Notes: generated by a model from the sequence alone, not told the origin. 64,000 bases of DNA from Alicyclobacillus sp. SO9 (GCF_016406125.1 NZ_CP066339.1:2232001-2296000), one strand, 5' to 3'. Shown: positions 42,704 through 52,884, numbered from the stretch's first letter. Program-made: numbers and translations.

Positions 42704-44752
42704 ATGTTGAATAAAAAGCCAGTCTCGCATGTTGCCGGTGTCGGAAAGGTGAAGCAGCAATTGTTGGCTCAATTGGGAGTCCACACGGTGTCAGACTTGC
42801 TTCACTACTTTCCGTTCCGATATGAAGACAGGTCCCTTAGACCGTATGAGGCCTTCGTGGACGGAGATAAAGTAGCTGCCAAAGCTGTCATTCAGGGAGC
42901 GGCTTCTGTTCGCTGGTTTCAGCGAAAGGCTATGGTGTCTGCAGAATTGCGTATAGACGGAGTTCACAGGGTCCGCGGCATCTGGTTTAATCAGCCTTAT
43001 TTGAAGGGGAAACTCACTGATGGTCGAAGCTTGGTCGTATATGGTAAATACAACCAATTGCGCAGGCAGATCGTCGTGGAAAAAACCGAGTTCAGCTTTG
43101 GCAAGGCAACGGCACTGGCCGGGGACTGGATTCCGGTTTATAGAGTTGTTCGCGGTCTCACTTCGCAGCAACTGCAGGTTATTATTCAGAAAGCACTAGG
43201 TCAATATGCCAATCAGCTTGAAGAAATACTGCCGTACGAACTTACGGCCAAGTATCGGTTGATTTCTCATCAAGAAGCCGTTGTGCACATGCATCAGCCG
43301 AATTCGGAAGAGGCGAGGCGCCAAGCGCATCGCCGTTTGTCGTTCGAGGAGTTTTTTCTGTTTCAATTGCAGTTACACTGGTACCGCATGAATGGGACTT
43401 CTGGCCCAAGTGGAGTAGTACGGCCTGTGTCCGATGACGACTGGCGGCAATTTACGTCCTCCTTGCCGCACGAGCTCACGAATGCCCAAAAGAAGGCTTG
43501 TCACGATATCATGACTGACCTCCAGTCAGACAGAGCGATGGCCAGATTGATTCAGGGTGATGTCGGTTCAGGCAAGACATGGGTCGGGCTGTGGGCCGCA
43601 TATGCGGTGGCCAGGTCGGGGGCACAGACGGCCTTTATGGCTCCGACAGAAATCCTTGTCGAGCAGCACTATGTAGAAACGAAAAGGCGTCTGAGTCCAC
43701 TGGGACTGCAAGTAGGACTAGTGACAGGAAACACGCCTCAATCCCGGCGAAATGCTTTGGTGAAGGCGATTGAGCAGGGAGAAATCAATGTTGTTGTGGG
43801 CACACACGCGCTTCTCACAGAAGATGTTTCATTCCACAACCTAGGCTTAGTCATTACGGATGAACAGCATCGGTTTGGTGTATCACAGCGATCGGGCTTG
43901 CGTCAGAAAGGGCAGACTCCGGATGTCTTGTTCCTGTCTGCTACACCTATTCCAAGGACACTGGCCATGGCTGTGTACGGAGATTTAGATGTGTCGGTGC
44001 TAAATGAACTTCCGCGGGGAAGACAACCAATCAAGACCTACATTGTTGGGGAGAGCAGGCTTGAACGAGCACTGCGTTTTGTGCGCAAACAATTGTCGCA
44101 GGGTAGACAGGTCTATGCAGTGGCACCGTTGATTGAGGACTCTGATGAACTTCCGGATATACTCTCTGCCGCGCGTTTGTACGACGACTTGCGAGAGAGT
44201 TTTGCAGGATTTACGGTGGGCTTGCTTCATGGGCGCTTGCCGGCACGGGAGAAAGAAGGCATTATGGATGACTTCGGAAACGGGAAGATCCAAGTTCTTG
44301 TCAGTACCACAGTGATTGAAGTTGGAATTCACGTACCTAATGCGACTGTTATGATGATCTATCATGCGGAGCGGTTTGGATTGGCGCAACTCCATCAATT
44401 GAGAGGTCGTGTCGGAAGAGGAGAATTTCAAAGCTATTGCTTTCTCGTGTCTGCATCAGCTTCAGATGTAGCGAAAGAACGCCTTCAGACTATGGAGAAG
44501 ACAACGGACGGTTTTGAAATTGCAGAACGGGACTTGGAACTGCGGGGACCGGGTGAGCTCTTTGGCACGAGACAGAGCGGATTGCCGGAATTTAGTGTCG
44601 GCGATCTCGTTCGTGACTTTAAGGTGATGGAAGTCGCCCGCGAAGAAGCCGAGCGAATCCTCGGCTCTTCGGATTTGTGGCTTCTGCCGCAGTACGAAGG
44701 TTTGCGAAGGTCCATCTTTGAGGCGGTATCGGACATTTCTGTGAAGGACTAG
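42704..44752 (+). CDS. recG: ATP-dependent DNA helicase RecG
   Basis: Fork-reversal and branch-migration helicase. N-terminal wedge (OB) domain about 60-150; Walker A GDVGSGKTWVGLWAA near 285; DEQHRFGVSQR near 385; SATPIPRTLAM near 410; STTVIEVGIHVPNATVM near 535 and QLRGRVGRGEFQSYC near 565. 682 residues, full length. Starts 5 bp after fakA. Confidence 0.95.
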   Translation: MLNKKPVSHVAGVGKVKQQLLAQLGVHTVSDLLHYFPFRYEDRSLRPYEAFVDGDKVAAKAVIQGAASVRWFQRKAMVSAELRIDGVHRVRGIWFNQPYLKGKLTDGRSLVVYGKYNQLRRQIVVEKTEFSFGKATALAGDWIPVYRVVRGLTSQQLQVIIQKALGQYANQLEEILPYELTAKYRLISHQEAVVHMHQPNSEEARRQAHRRLSFEEFFLFQLQLHWYRMNGTSGPSGVVRPVSDDDWRQFTSSLPHELTNAQKKACHDIMTDLQSDRAMARLIQGDVGSGKTWVGLWAAYAVARSGAQTAFMAPTEILVEQHYVETKRRLSPLGLQVGLVTGNTPQSRRNALVKAIEQGEINVVVGTHALLTEDVSFHNLGLVITDEQHRFGVSQRSGLRQKGQTPDVLFLSATPIPRTLAMAVYGDLDVSVLNELPRGRQPIKTYIVGESRLERALRFVRKQLSQGRQVYAVAPLIEDSDELPDILSAARLYDDLRESFAGFTVGLLHGRLPAREKEGIMDDFGNGKIQVLVSTTVIEVGIHVPNATVMMIYHAERFGLAQLHQLRGRVGRGEFQSYCFLVSASASDVAKERLQTMEKTTDGFEIAERDLELRGPGELFGTRQSGLPEFSVGDLVRDFKVMEVAREEAERILGSSDLWLLPQYEGLRRSIFEAVSDISVKD

Positions 44753-44771
44753 AAAAAACCAAAACGCTGGC

Positions 44772-44802
44772 GGCGCCGCGCTCGAGGAGACCGCGCGGCG
44801 CC
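44772..44802 (+). other. Very GC-rich hairpin after recG
   Basis: GGCGCCGCGC (44772-44781) and GCGCGGCGCC (44793-44802) form a 10-bp all-GC stem with an 11-base loop, 20 bp after the recG stop. No T-run follows, so it may protect the mRNA 3' end or pause polymerase instead of being a standard terminator. Confidence 0.6.
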
Positions 44803-44900
44803 CGGAACCCAAACTCTCGTTTGCCCGGGTTTCAGATTGTTTTCGACGGTTATCGCGGAAATTTGGCTGCATTCGCCATTTTACCGGGAATAATGTGGAA

Positions 44901-44931
44901 TTCATATCTTTCTTCCCCTGCAGGCATAATA
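44901..44931 (+). promoter_or_regulatory. Sigma-G-like promoter of the SASP gene
   Basis: TTCATA (44901-44906), 18-bp spacer, CATAATA (44925-44931). The -10 matches the forespore sigma-G consensus, as expected for an alpha/beta SASP gene that starts 25 bp downstream. Confidence 0.6.
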
Positions 44932-44956
44932 GGCGTACAACAAGGGGGTGAGAGAG

Positions 44957-45178
44957 ATGGCAGAAGGACAGAAAAGCAACACTCCGATTTATCCAGGCGC
45001 CCTGAAAGCCTTGGAGCAATTCAAGTATGAAGTTGCCTCAGAGCTTGGCATCAATCCTCCACAGGATGGATACTGGGGAACGATGACCACGCGAGATACT
45101 GGATCCATTGGTGGTAACATGACTCGGAAATTGGTGGCGCTGGCTGAACAGCAGCTTTCCAACCGCGGCAGTTACTAA
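44957..45178 (+). CDS. Alpha/beta-type small acid-soluble spore protein
   Basis: 73-residue DNA-binding protein that saturates spore DNA and protects it from UV and heat. Family blocks are LEQFKYEVASELGI, where the GPR protease normally cuts near the E(F/Y)E site, and TGSIGGNMTRKLVALAEQQL. ATG 44957 follows AGGGGGTGAG. Preceded by a sigma-G-like promoter and followed by a terminator, so it is monocistronic. Confidence 0.94.
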   Translation: MAEGQKSNTPIYPGALKALEQFKYEVASELGINPPQDGYWGTMTTRDTGSIGGNMTRKLVALAEQQLSNRGSY

Positions 45179-45198
45179 TCCGCTTGTTGTTAACAGGA

Positions 45199-45226
45199 AG
45201 GGGTCAGCTATAGCTGGCCCCTTTTT
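45199..45226 (+). terminator. Intrinsic terminator of the SASP gene
   Basis: AAGGGG-TCAGCTATAGCTG-GCCCCTT with inner self-complementary AGCTATAGCT, followed by five T. Confidence 0.75.
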
Positions 45227-45275
45227 GAATGTGATAAAATACGGGAAGAAATGTCTACTCAGGAGAGAAAACAGT

Positions 45276-46121
45276 TTGAGATTATCGAAAACGTTACTTT
45301 ACGCAATGCCCAAGCGGACCCTGACCGCTGCAGTTGGAGCCTTTTCAAGGAGACCTGCAAGTCGGCATGTCATTCCCCTATATGCAAAATTTTATCACAT
45401 CAATACGAACGAATCGGAACAGGATGTCTCCGAGTACACGTCATTGGCTTCCTTCTTTAGCCGTCGGTTACACCAGGGAGCACGTCCGGTGTCACACCAA
45501 GGCATTGTTTCTCCCGTGGATGGTACGGTACAGGGCCACGGGGAGATTCGTCAGCAGGAGTTGCTTCAAGCCAAAGGCTCTCACTACACTGTGGAAGCCT
45601 TGCTTGGCGACAAGAAAGATGCGGAAAAATTTATTGGAGGACAGTATGTAACGTTGTATCTGAGTCCTCGTGATTACCATCGGATTCACATGCCGATAGC
45701 CGGAGTCTTAAAGCGCTGGCGTTACATCCCCGGAAAGCTGTACCCAGTAAATGCCCTTGGCGTACGGCACATACACGGGTTGTTCACCAAGAACGAGCGC
45801 CTCGTTACCTTTGCCGACGCTTGTCAGGGCCAGTTTGCCGTTGTCAAAATAGGAGCCACCATCGTGGGCAGTATTAGAACACCCTATGGACCAAGCTATA
45901 AGGGAGCTTTTGTCCGTACGAGAAGGACGTATTCCGAAGGTACTGTAGCCTCAAGCCTCAGTGCGGGAGCAGAGCTTGGATACTTTGAATTTGGTTCAAC
46001 GGTTATCCTCTTGTTTTCAAAAGACATGGGGGTTGAGCTAAATGTGTCGACAAATCAATTCGTTTTAATGGGCAGTAAAATTGGAAATTGTGAAAAGGAT
46101 TATTCTGGATTTCGAGAATAA
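45276..46121 (+). CDS. psd: Phosphatidylserine decarboxylase proenzyme
   Basis: Makes phosphatidylethanolamine from phosphatidylserine using a pyruvoyl group formed by self-cleavage. The cleavage motif is FGST (S241) near the C-terminus; SPRDYHRIHMP and FFSRRL are also conserved. TTG 45276 with AGGAGAG eight bases upstream gives MRLSKTLLYAMPK; the frame opens earlier at 45225, inside the previous terminator. 281 residues. It opens a run of lipid genes with sqdB and sqdX. Confidence 0.92.
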   Translation: MRLSKTLLYAMPKRTLTAAVGAFSRRPASRHVIPLYAKFYHINTNESEQDVSEYTSLASFFSRRLHQGARPVSHQGIVSPVDGTVQGHGEIRQQELLQAKGSHYTVEALLGDKKDAEKFIGGQYVTLYLSPRDYHRIHMPIAGVLKRWRYIPGKLYPVNALGVRHIHGLFTKNERLVTFADACQGQFAVVKIGATIVGSIRTPYGPSYKGAFVRTRRTYSEGTVASSLSAGAELGYFEFGSTVILLFSKDMGVELNVSTNQFVLMGSKIGNCEKDYSGFRE

Positions 46122-46162
46122 AGATGTACGAAGCGGACACCCTAATTTCGAGGTGACCGCTT

Positions 46163-46267
46163 ATGAAAAAAGTCTGGAAAGCCTGTGGAAAAGGGCTCAA
46201 ATGGTATTGGACTTGGTTTGTTAAGACCCAAGAAATGCAAGCGAATAATTACCATAGGTGGGAATGA
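46163..46267 (+). CDS. Small Trp-rich cationic protein of unknown function
   Basis: A 34-residue frame between psd and sqdB: MKKVWKACGKGLKWYWTW, then FVKTQEMQANNYHRWE. It has five Trp and a Lys-rich start, suggesting an amphipathic membrane-active peptide. Support for being real: ATG 46163 follows GAGGTGA (46150-46156) at 6 bases, and a textbook terminator starts 8 bp after the stop. I see no clear promoter, so it may be read from psd. No family recognised. Confidence 0.6.
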   Translation: MKKVWKACGKGLKWYWTWFVKTQEMQANNYHRWE

Positions 46268-46275
46268 GCTACATG

Positions 46276-46303
46276 GAGAGGCGCACAGACGCCTCTCTTT
46301 TTT
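46276..46303 (+). terminator. Intrinsic terminator after the small Trp-rich gene
   Basis: GAGAGGCG (46276-46283), loop CACAGA, CGCCTCTC (46290-46297), six T (46298-46303). Confidence 0.85.
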
Positions 46304-46409
46304 GTCTTGTCAGAGATTGTGTGCTTGCCCAATTGGGCGAAAACTTGTACATTGTAGGGGAGAATGCCGATTCTGCGCTCCCTATTTTTGGTGCGTACTA
46401 AGGTTATGA

Positions 46410-47573
<1,164 letters not shown>

Positions 47574-47581
47574 TGATAGGA

Positions 47582-48736
47582 ATGCGGATTGCCATGTTTA
47601 CAGAAACCTTTTTACCGGGAACCGATGGGATTGTAACTCGTTTGTGTGCTACGCTAAAACACTTGGAGGAAGAAGGACATGAGGTCCTGTTATTTGCGCC
47701 TGCAGGGGCTCCAAGCGAATACGCTTCGGCAAAGGTGATTGGTGTACCGGCTTTCCGTTTCTTTCTCTATCCTGAAAAGAAATTTGCAATGCCGTGGGGT
47801 GGCTTTGCGAAGCAAATTCGAGAGTTTCAACCTGACTTTATCCACACGATAAACCCTGCATTTGTGGGATTGTCAGCTATCTATTATGCAAAGCGGTTTC
47901 GACTGCCCTTGGTGGCGTCCTACCACACCAACGTTCCAGCCTATGCCAGGCACTACCACCTGAATTGGCTGGAACCCGCTTTGTGGTGGTACTTTCGAAC
48001 GTTGCACCGGCAGTCACAAATAAATTTATGTACGTCGCGAGCAACCATGCGTGAATTGGAGCAACACGGATTTGAAAATTTGGGCCTGTGGGAACGCGGT
48101 GTGGACGTACAATTGTACTCCAGTGCCCGCCCGAGTGACGCAATGCGGCAGCGTCTCGCACCGTCTGCAGGACCGACAGATAAAATTCTTTTATACGTCG
48201 GACGCTTGGCCACAGAGAAAAACCTGGAGGGATTGCGTCCGGGTCTGGAACGCATGCCGAATGTTCATTTGGCGATTGTAGGTGACGGACCGCATAGACA
48301 GGGTTTGGAACGCGTCTTCAGTGGAACGCATACAGTGTTCACAGGTTACATGCATGGAGAAGAACTGGCACAGGCATACGCTTCAGCAGATGGATTCGTA
48401 TTTCCGTCTACGACTGAAACCTTAGGCCTCGTGTTGTTTGAAGCCATGGCCAGCGGACTGCCGATTATGGCAGCGAATAGTGCGCCGACGCAGGAAGTTT
48501 TGGAACACGGGAAAGCTGGGCTCATTTTTGACGCCGATGATATTGAATCCATGGTCGCTACGATGGACGAGTTGCTGTTTAATGAGGAACGCCGAGCTGT
48601 CTTGAATCAGCGGGCACAGGAAATTGCCCAGGATTTGGATTGGAGTGGACCGACCGAACAATTGCTGCACCACTATGAGCGGCTGTACGCCGAATCTGTG
48701 AAGCTTCAGTCCACGCCAATACGCGGGTCACGGTAG
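47582..48736 (+). CDS. sqdX: Glycosyltransferase family 4, probable sulfoquinovosyltransferase (SqdX-like)
   Basis: GT-B glycosyltransferase expected to move sulfoquinovose from UDP-sulfoquinovose to diacylglycerol. N-terminal FTETFLPGTDGIVTRL near 7, SYHTNVPAYARHY near 107, GRLATEKNLEGL near 206 and the nucleotide-sugar block FVFPSTTETLGLVLFEAMASGLPI near 278. ATG 47582 lies 11 bases after GGAGG; an in-frame start at 47564 overlaps sqdB. The SqdX role rests on position directly after sqdB; other acceptors are possible. Confidence 0.82.
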   Translation: MRIAMFTETFLPGTDGIVTRLCATLKHLEEEGHEVLLFAPAGAPSEYASAKVIGVPAFRFFLYPEKKFAMPWGGFAKQIREFQPDFIHTINPAFVGLSAIYYAKRFRLPLVASYHTNVPAYARHYHLNWLEPALWWYFRTLHRQSQINLCTSRATMRELEQHGFENLGLWERGVDVQLYSSARPSDAMRQRLAPSAGPTDKILLYVGRLATEKNLEGLRPGLERMPNVHLAIVGDGPHRQGLERVFSGTHTVFTGYMHGEELAQAYASADGFVFPSTTETLGLVLFEAMASGLPIMAANSAPTQEVLEHGKAGLIFDADDIESMVATMDELLFNEERRAVLNQRAQEIAQDLDWSGPTEQLLHHYERLYAESVKLQSTPIRGSR

Positions 48737-48808
48737 TTTAATACTGTGAGGCGAGATCAGACCTCCGGGAAGGATGATTCTCGGGATGTCCAGTCAGGGG
48801 GACAGCAG

Positions 48809-49270
48809 TTGCAAACCTCAGAAGTGCAGTATACTGGTGTTTTTAGGCATTCCATCAAACGCTATACGAAGTTTTTGCTTGTAGGAGCGGCAAACGCGTT
48901 TGTAGATTTGCTTGTCTTGAATGTTCTTATGCTGTTGACGCCAAATGCAACCGCGGTTGAGATTTTGGTGTACAACACGATTGCGGTTATGTGTGCGATT
49001 GCAAACAGCTACTTTTGGAATCGGCGCTGGACTTTTGCAGATACGACGGACGGAAGTGTCAGGGAGCGGTTGCTGTTCTTCTTTCAGGCCCTCATCAACA
49101 TTGGACTGAACGACGTCATTGTAGTTTTGCTGTCCACTTACCTGATTTTTAGCAAATCTGTCCCTGTCTTTGTCAGCAGCAATGCTGCAAAAGGTCTTGC
49201 GATGTTTTTGTCCTCTTCCGTCAGTTACCTGTTTATGCGCTTGTTTGTCTTTCGCTCTAGCAAGCGGTGA
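48809..49270 (+). CDS. GtrA family membrane protein
   Basis: Four hydrophobic segments in the GtrA pattern: YTKFLLVGAANAFVDLLVLNVL, then ANSYFWNRRWTF and AMFLSSSVSYLFMRLFVF. GtrA proteins move polyprenyl-linked sugars across the membrane in several wall-glycosylation systems. TTG 48809, with AGGGGGA upstream, looks a better start than GTG 48746, which lacks a site; the longer form would add 21 polar residues. It follows the sulfolipid pair and may be in the same transcript, but a link to sulfolipid is only inferred. Confidence 0.82.
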   Translation: MQTSEVQYTGVFRHSIKRYTKFLLVGAANAFVDLLVLNVLMLLTPNATAVEILVYNTIAVMCAIANSYFWNRRWTFADTTDGSVRERLLFFFQALINIGLNDVIVVLLSTYLIFSKSVPVFVSSNAAKGLAMFLSSSVSYLFMRLFVFRSSKR

Positions 49271-49402
49271 TATTCCGTGTCAGGTGACCACCGCCGCGTC
49301 AAGCCCCATCTGTTGCTAGGCGGTTCTGCTTGCAGGTTCCCCGCGTAGTCCCATCTGTTTTTTGAAGGCTGTGCCTAAATCCCAATTCTGATGTGGAACG
49401 AC

Positions 49403-50035
49403 TTAATTTCCTGAATCGACTACATAAAAACCCGCCTTTTCCAGGTCAGCAATCAAGGTGTGCAGGTTCTGGGTTGGCTCAATTCTCAAAATAAGGCGCC
49501 GGTTCAGCATGTTAGGACCAGCGTCAAACGGGATTGCCGTAATGACATTAATCCCCAGCCGGTGCGTAACACGGAAGAGTTGGTGCAATGCTCCTTCAAT
49601 TTCAGCCATTCCGAGCAATAAACGCTGGGACTCAACATTGGTAGCGAATGCGATTTCCAGGGCTCTGTTGATGTCTCCCCGTTTTACAATTCCCAAAAAT
49701 TGATTGCCGTCTACCACAGGCACAAAAGGATACCGAATAATGACGTCAATGGTATGTTCAAAGTAGTTAGAAACACTAAGAGCAGGAATCGTCGTATCAA
49801 CGGCTGGTTTAATGGCCTGAGTCAAAAATGATTCATATGTAATGCCACTGTCAAAAGACTCCTCAAATGCTTCAAAAATAGTCCTTTTACTCACTATTCC
49901 GACAAACTTGTTGTCGTCATCTGCACATGGTACGCTTAAGTGTCCCTCCATTCTCTGAAGCACCGACTGAACAGAATCTGTCGGACGTACCACCGTTAGT
50001 TCTGATTTATCCGTCATGTAGTTTTTAATAAACAC
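49403..50035 (-). CDS. CBS domain pair protein with C-terminal ACT-like region
   Basis: Two CBS motifs (about residues 8-60 and 78-135: YMTDKSELTVVRPTDSVQSVL, FVPVVDGNQFLGIVKRGDI) that normally bind adenosyl ligands, then about 70 residues (HRLGINVITAIPFD..., LRIEPTQNLHTLIADLEKAGF) of an ACT-like shape. No enzymatic domain, so it is probably a ligand sensor with an unknown partner. GTG at 50035 follows GGGAGG (minus strand) at 8 bases; the frame opens at 50053. TATAAT at plus 50063-50068 (minus strand) is a likely -10 element. Confidence 0.78.
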   Translation of the reverse strand: MFIKNYMTDKSELTVVRPTDSVQSVLQRMEGHLSVPCADDDNKFVGIVSKRTIFEAFEESFDSGITYESFLTQAIKPAVDTTIPALSVSNYFEHTIDVIIRYPFVPVVDGNQFLGIVKRGDINRALEIAFATNVESQRLLLGMAEIEGALHQLFRVTHRLGINVITAIPFDAGPNMLNRRLILRIEPTQNLHTLIADLEKAGFYVVDSGN

Positions 50036-50399
50036 CTTATCTACCTCCCACAAGCGTCTAATTTGATTATACTATGCCCTGTTGCTTTTGCGAGATGATT
50101 TCACGCAAAAACCCACGCCCGGGTACGCGTGGGTTTTTGCTGCCGTTGTTGTCGATGTTTATTCAACAACAACGATGCTTTCTGGGAGAGGAGAAACCGG
50201 AGGAAGCGCTTATGGGGAACTAAGCTCTTCCACGGTTGCCTACAACAGCTTGCTGCCGTTGTTAGTATCATCATGGACTATTGGAGCAAACTCTATACCT
50301 TTCCCCAGTAATTTTGGAGACTAATCAGAAATTGTGGTACAGTGAGCATAAATCTTATGGAATTACTAAGACAAACTCTGATTTAGCAGGTGTAAACTG
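50036..50399. other. Intergenic region with two adjacent hairpins
   Basis: Between the CBS gene and rsmD. A 14-bp perfect inverted repeat, GCAAAAACCCACGC (50105-50118) and GCGTGGGTTTTTGC (50127-50140), is followed at once by a second, CGTTGTTGT (50144-50152) and ACAACAACG (50166-50174). The first looks like a bidirectional terminator, yet no gene ends near it on either strand. No coding frame with a ribosome site seen in the rest. Confidence 0.55.
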
Positions 50400-50951
50400 T
50401 TGAGAATTATATCCGGTGAGTGGAAAGGGCTTAGATTGCAAGGCCCAAAAGGTGCACAAGTTCGCCCCACAACTGACCGCGTAAAAGAGGCAATGTTTAA
50501 CTTGATGGGCAGTGTTCATGAGACTTTACCCGTCGTAGACTTGTTTGCGGGTTCTGGCGGGCTTGGGCTTGAAGCATTAAGCCGAGGGGCGGCGCATGCG
50601 GTCTTTGTCGATAAGAGCGGCCTTTCTTTAAAGGTACTGAAGGAGAACATTAGTCGATGTGGCGCAGAGTCCAGGAGTTCTGTCCGAAGGATGGACTGGA
50701 AAGAGGCTCTGTCCCAATTGCGAACGGAACACAAGCGACTTGGGTGGGTTTTTGTCGACCCGCCGTACCGGATGGATTTGTGGGAGTCAGTGCTGGAGTT
50801 CCTTCAAGAGCTCGGATTTGAAATGGTCAATGGAATCGTATGTGAGCACGGACGTCAATACCAGTTGCCACAGGTAAAAGGCGTCTATGAGATGTTTAAA
50901 CAAAGGGCATACGGCGACATTGTTTTGACTCTTTACCGTGAGCGGAACTAG
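50400..50951 (+). CDS. rsmD: 16S rRNA (guanine-966-N2)-methyltransferase RsmD
   Basis: SAM-dependent methyltransferase of 16S rRNA. MRIISGEWKGLRLQ, RPTTDRVKEAMFNLM, DLFAGSGGLGLEALSRGA and the catalytic VFVDPPYR are intact. TTG 50400 behind AGCAGGTG. 183 residues. coaD follows 63 bp later, the standard pair. Confidence 0.94.
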   Translation: MRIISGEWKGLRLQGPKGAQVRPTTDRVKEAMFNLMGSVHETLPVVDLFAGSGGLGLEALSRGAAHAVFVDKSGLSLKVLKENISRCGAESRSSVRRMDWKEALSQLRTEHKRLGWVFVDPPYRMDLWESVLEFLQELGFEMVNGIVCEHGRQYQLPQVKGVYEMFKQRAYGDIVLTLYRERN

Positions 50952-51014
50952 AGACCATCAGGGCGCTAGAGACGTTCGAGGAACGAGAGATACTGTGTCA
51001 AAGGACGATGCAAA

Positions 51015-51497
51015 ATGAGGATTGCCATTTATCCAGGGAGTTTTGACCCAATTACATACGGACATTTAGACATTGTAAAACGGGCTGCAAAGTTGTTTGA
51101 TAAAGTGATTGTGGCTGTTTTAAACAATCTTGATAAAAAGCCTGTTTTTACAACGCATGAGCGCATAGATTTGATAGGTGACGCTGTGTCGCAAATTGAC
51201 GGTGTCAGTGCTGACAGTTTTGACGGTTTGCTTGTGGATTATGTGCGGTCTAAGGGTGCGGATGCAGTGATTCGCGGTCTCAGGGGAATTTCGGACTTTG
51301 AGAGTGAGTTTAGAATGGCACAGATGAACCGCAAACTCGACGAAGGAATCATTACTGTGTTTTTACCCAGCGATGCTGGCAATTCTTATGTGAGTTCTTC
51401 GCTAATTAAGCAAATTGCAGCTTATGGAGGAGATTTGTCAGAGTTCGTACCTGTACAAGTGGCGGCTGCACTACGAGATAAGTTCAGAGGGCACTAA
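51015..51497 (+). CDS. coaD: Phosphopantetheine adenylyltransferase
   Basis: Fourth step of coenzyme A synthesis: 4'-phosphopantetheine plus ATP to dephospho-CoA. Nucleotidyltransferase motif GSFDPITYGHLDIV at 8-21, RGLRGISDFESEFRMAQMNR near 90 and SSLIKQIAAYGGDLSEFVP near 128. 160 residues, normal. Confidence 0.96.
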   Translation: MRIAIYPGSFDPITYGHLDIVKRAAKLFDKVIVAVLNNLDKKPVFTTHERIDLIGDAVSQIDGVSADSFDGLLVDYVRSKGADAVIRGLRGISDFESEFRMAQMNRKLDEGIITVFLPSDAGNSYVSSSLIKQIAAYGGDLSEFVPVQVAAALRDKFRGH

Positions 51498-51532
51498 CAC
51501 AACTGGCTGTCGGCTAATCAGGGGTGATAAAA

Positions 51533-52324
51533 GTGACACAGAGGAGAGTTGGAGTTGCACTCGGTTCAGGCGGAGCCAAAGGATTCGCACACGTAGGTGT
51601 GCTAAAGGCGCTTCAGGAATATCACGTGAACATTGATGTGGTTGCAGGCGCCAGTATGGGGAGTTTAATTGGAGCATTTTACGCCACCGGCATGACAGTC
51701 GACTTCATGGAGCGCTTGGCGTATACGCTTCGTTGGAGACACTGGGTCGATCTTACGGTTCCGAAAGTTGGTTTGATTGCAGGCGATAAGTTGCATGCTA
51801 TGGTCAAGTTGTTGACCCGAAGCCTAACCATTGAAGAATCTCCGATGCCTTATGCAGCCGTAGCTACAGAATTGGTTGGAAAACAGCTAACGGTGTTTCG
51901 CACAGGTTTGATGGCAGATGCTGTGCGGGCCAGTACGGCAATTCCTGGAGTCTTTGTTCCTTTTGCCAAGGGTGACAACATCTATGTCGATGGCGGAGTG
52001 ATGGAACCAGTCCCTGTGCAGGCAGCGAGGGACCTCGGGGCTGAGGTGGTAATTGGTGTGGATGTTTCAGCACCGGCCCGCGGCATCCCTCCATCAAATA
52101 TGATGGAGGTTATTCTTCACTCTTTGGAAATCATGCAGGAGCAAGTCCGCGTCAGTGATGAAGCGACGGTCATGATTGTCCCGGACTTGCAAAACGTGGG
52201 CTCGTCTCAGTTCCACCGTGCGAAGGAGGCAGTTGCTGCCGGTTATACGGCTGCTGTCAACGCAATGGATGATATCTTGGCCGCAGTGTCTGAGCACCAG
52301 TCGTCCGATGCTGCTGGAGTATAG
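51533..52324 (+). CDS. Patatin-like phospholipase family protein (YlbK/RssA type)
   Basis: Serine hydrolase with oxyanion loop GSGGAKGFAHVGVL near 11, nucleophile in GASMGS near 40 and catalytic Asp in VDGGVMEPVPV near 153. Substrate unknown; in Bacillus the homologue YlbK lies between coaD and the yceD-rpmF pair, as here. GTG 51533 sits six bases after AGGGGTGAT; GTG 51524 is an alternative. The usual ylbJ, ylbL and ylbM neighbours are missing. Confidence 0.87.
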   Translation: MTQRRVGVALGSGGAKGFAHVGVLKALQEYHVNIDVVAGASMGSLIGAFYATGMTVDFMERLAYTLRWRHWVDLTVPKVGLIAGDKLHAMVKLLTRSLTIEESPMPYAAVATELVGKQLTVFRTGLMADAVRASTAIPGVFVPFAKGDNIYVDGGVMEPVPVQAARDLGAEVVIGVDVSAPARGIPPSNMMEVILHSLEIMQEQVRVSDEATVMIVPDLQNVGSSQFHRAKEAVAAGYTAAVNAMDDILAAVSEHQSSDAAGV

Positions 52325-52338
52325 AAGGGGTGTTCTAT

Positions 52339-52848
52339 GTGTTGTTCGATATTGATGAAGTGTTAAGGACAGGGGCTGTGGAGAAAACAGCACAATTGGA
52401 CTGTGATTCCATTGCAAGCGAAAATGTTCAGGTAAAGGATATCGATAAAGTGGAGGTACAGCTTCGAGCCTTTGCAGATGGAGACGTGTGTATCACCAAC
52501 AGTCATGTACAGACAACAGTCCGTTATATCTGTTCTCGGTGTCTCTCTCAGTTTAAAGAGCCTTTGGCCACAGATTTTCAGGAGCTGTTCACGCGAACTC
52601 AGGCCGCAGCGGATGAAGCAGAGGAGATCCACTTTGTCAAACAGGGCGAGGTTTTATTAGACCCATATGTGGAGCAAGCGATTAATCTTGTATTAAAGCT
52701 AAAGCCATTGTGTACAAGCGACTGTAAAGGTCTCTGCCCGGAATGCGGCACAAACCTCAATGAACACACCTGCAATTGTACGGTAGAAACCATTGATCCG
52801 CGTTTGGAAGTGCTAAAGGGGTTGCTTTCTGGGGACGAATCGGAGTAA
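52339..52848 (+). CDS. YceD family protein (DUF177)
   Basis: Conserved partner of rpmF, thought to act in rRNA or ribosome maturation. Two cysteine pairs (ICSRC near 65, GLCPECGTNLNEHTCNC near 132) probably bind zinc. GTG 52339 follows AAGGGG at 8 bases; GTG 52330 is too close to that site. About 169 residues. rpmF starts 36 bp later. Confidence 0.9.
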   Translation: MLFDIDEVLRTGAVEKTAQLDCDSIASENVQVKDIDKVEVQLRAFADGDVCITNSHVQTTVRYICSRCLSQFKEPLATDFQELFTRTQAAADEAEEIHFVKQGEVLLDPYVEQAINLVLKLKPLCTSDCKGLCPECGTNLNEHTCNCTVETIDPRLEVLKGLLSGDESE

Positions 52849-52884
52849 GATGTTGAACGGTAGTGTATTAGGGAGGTGTTCGTA

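Noticed and set aside
44772-44802. Standard intrinsic terminator after recG
   Set aside because: The stem is strong but no T-run follows; listed as a GC-rich hairpin instead.
45225-45275. Psd start at 45225
   Set aside because: It lies inside the SASP terminator; TTG 45276 has AGGAGAG at the right distance.
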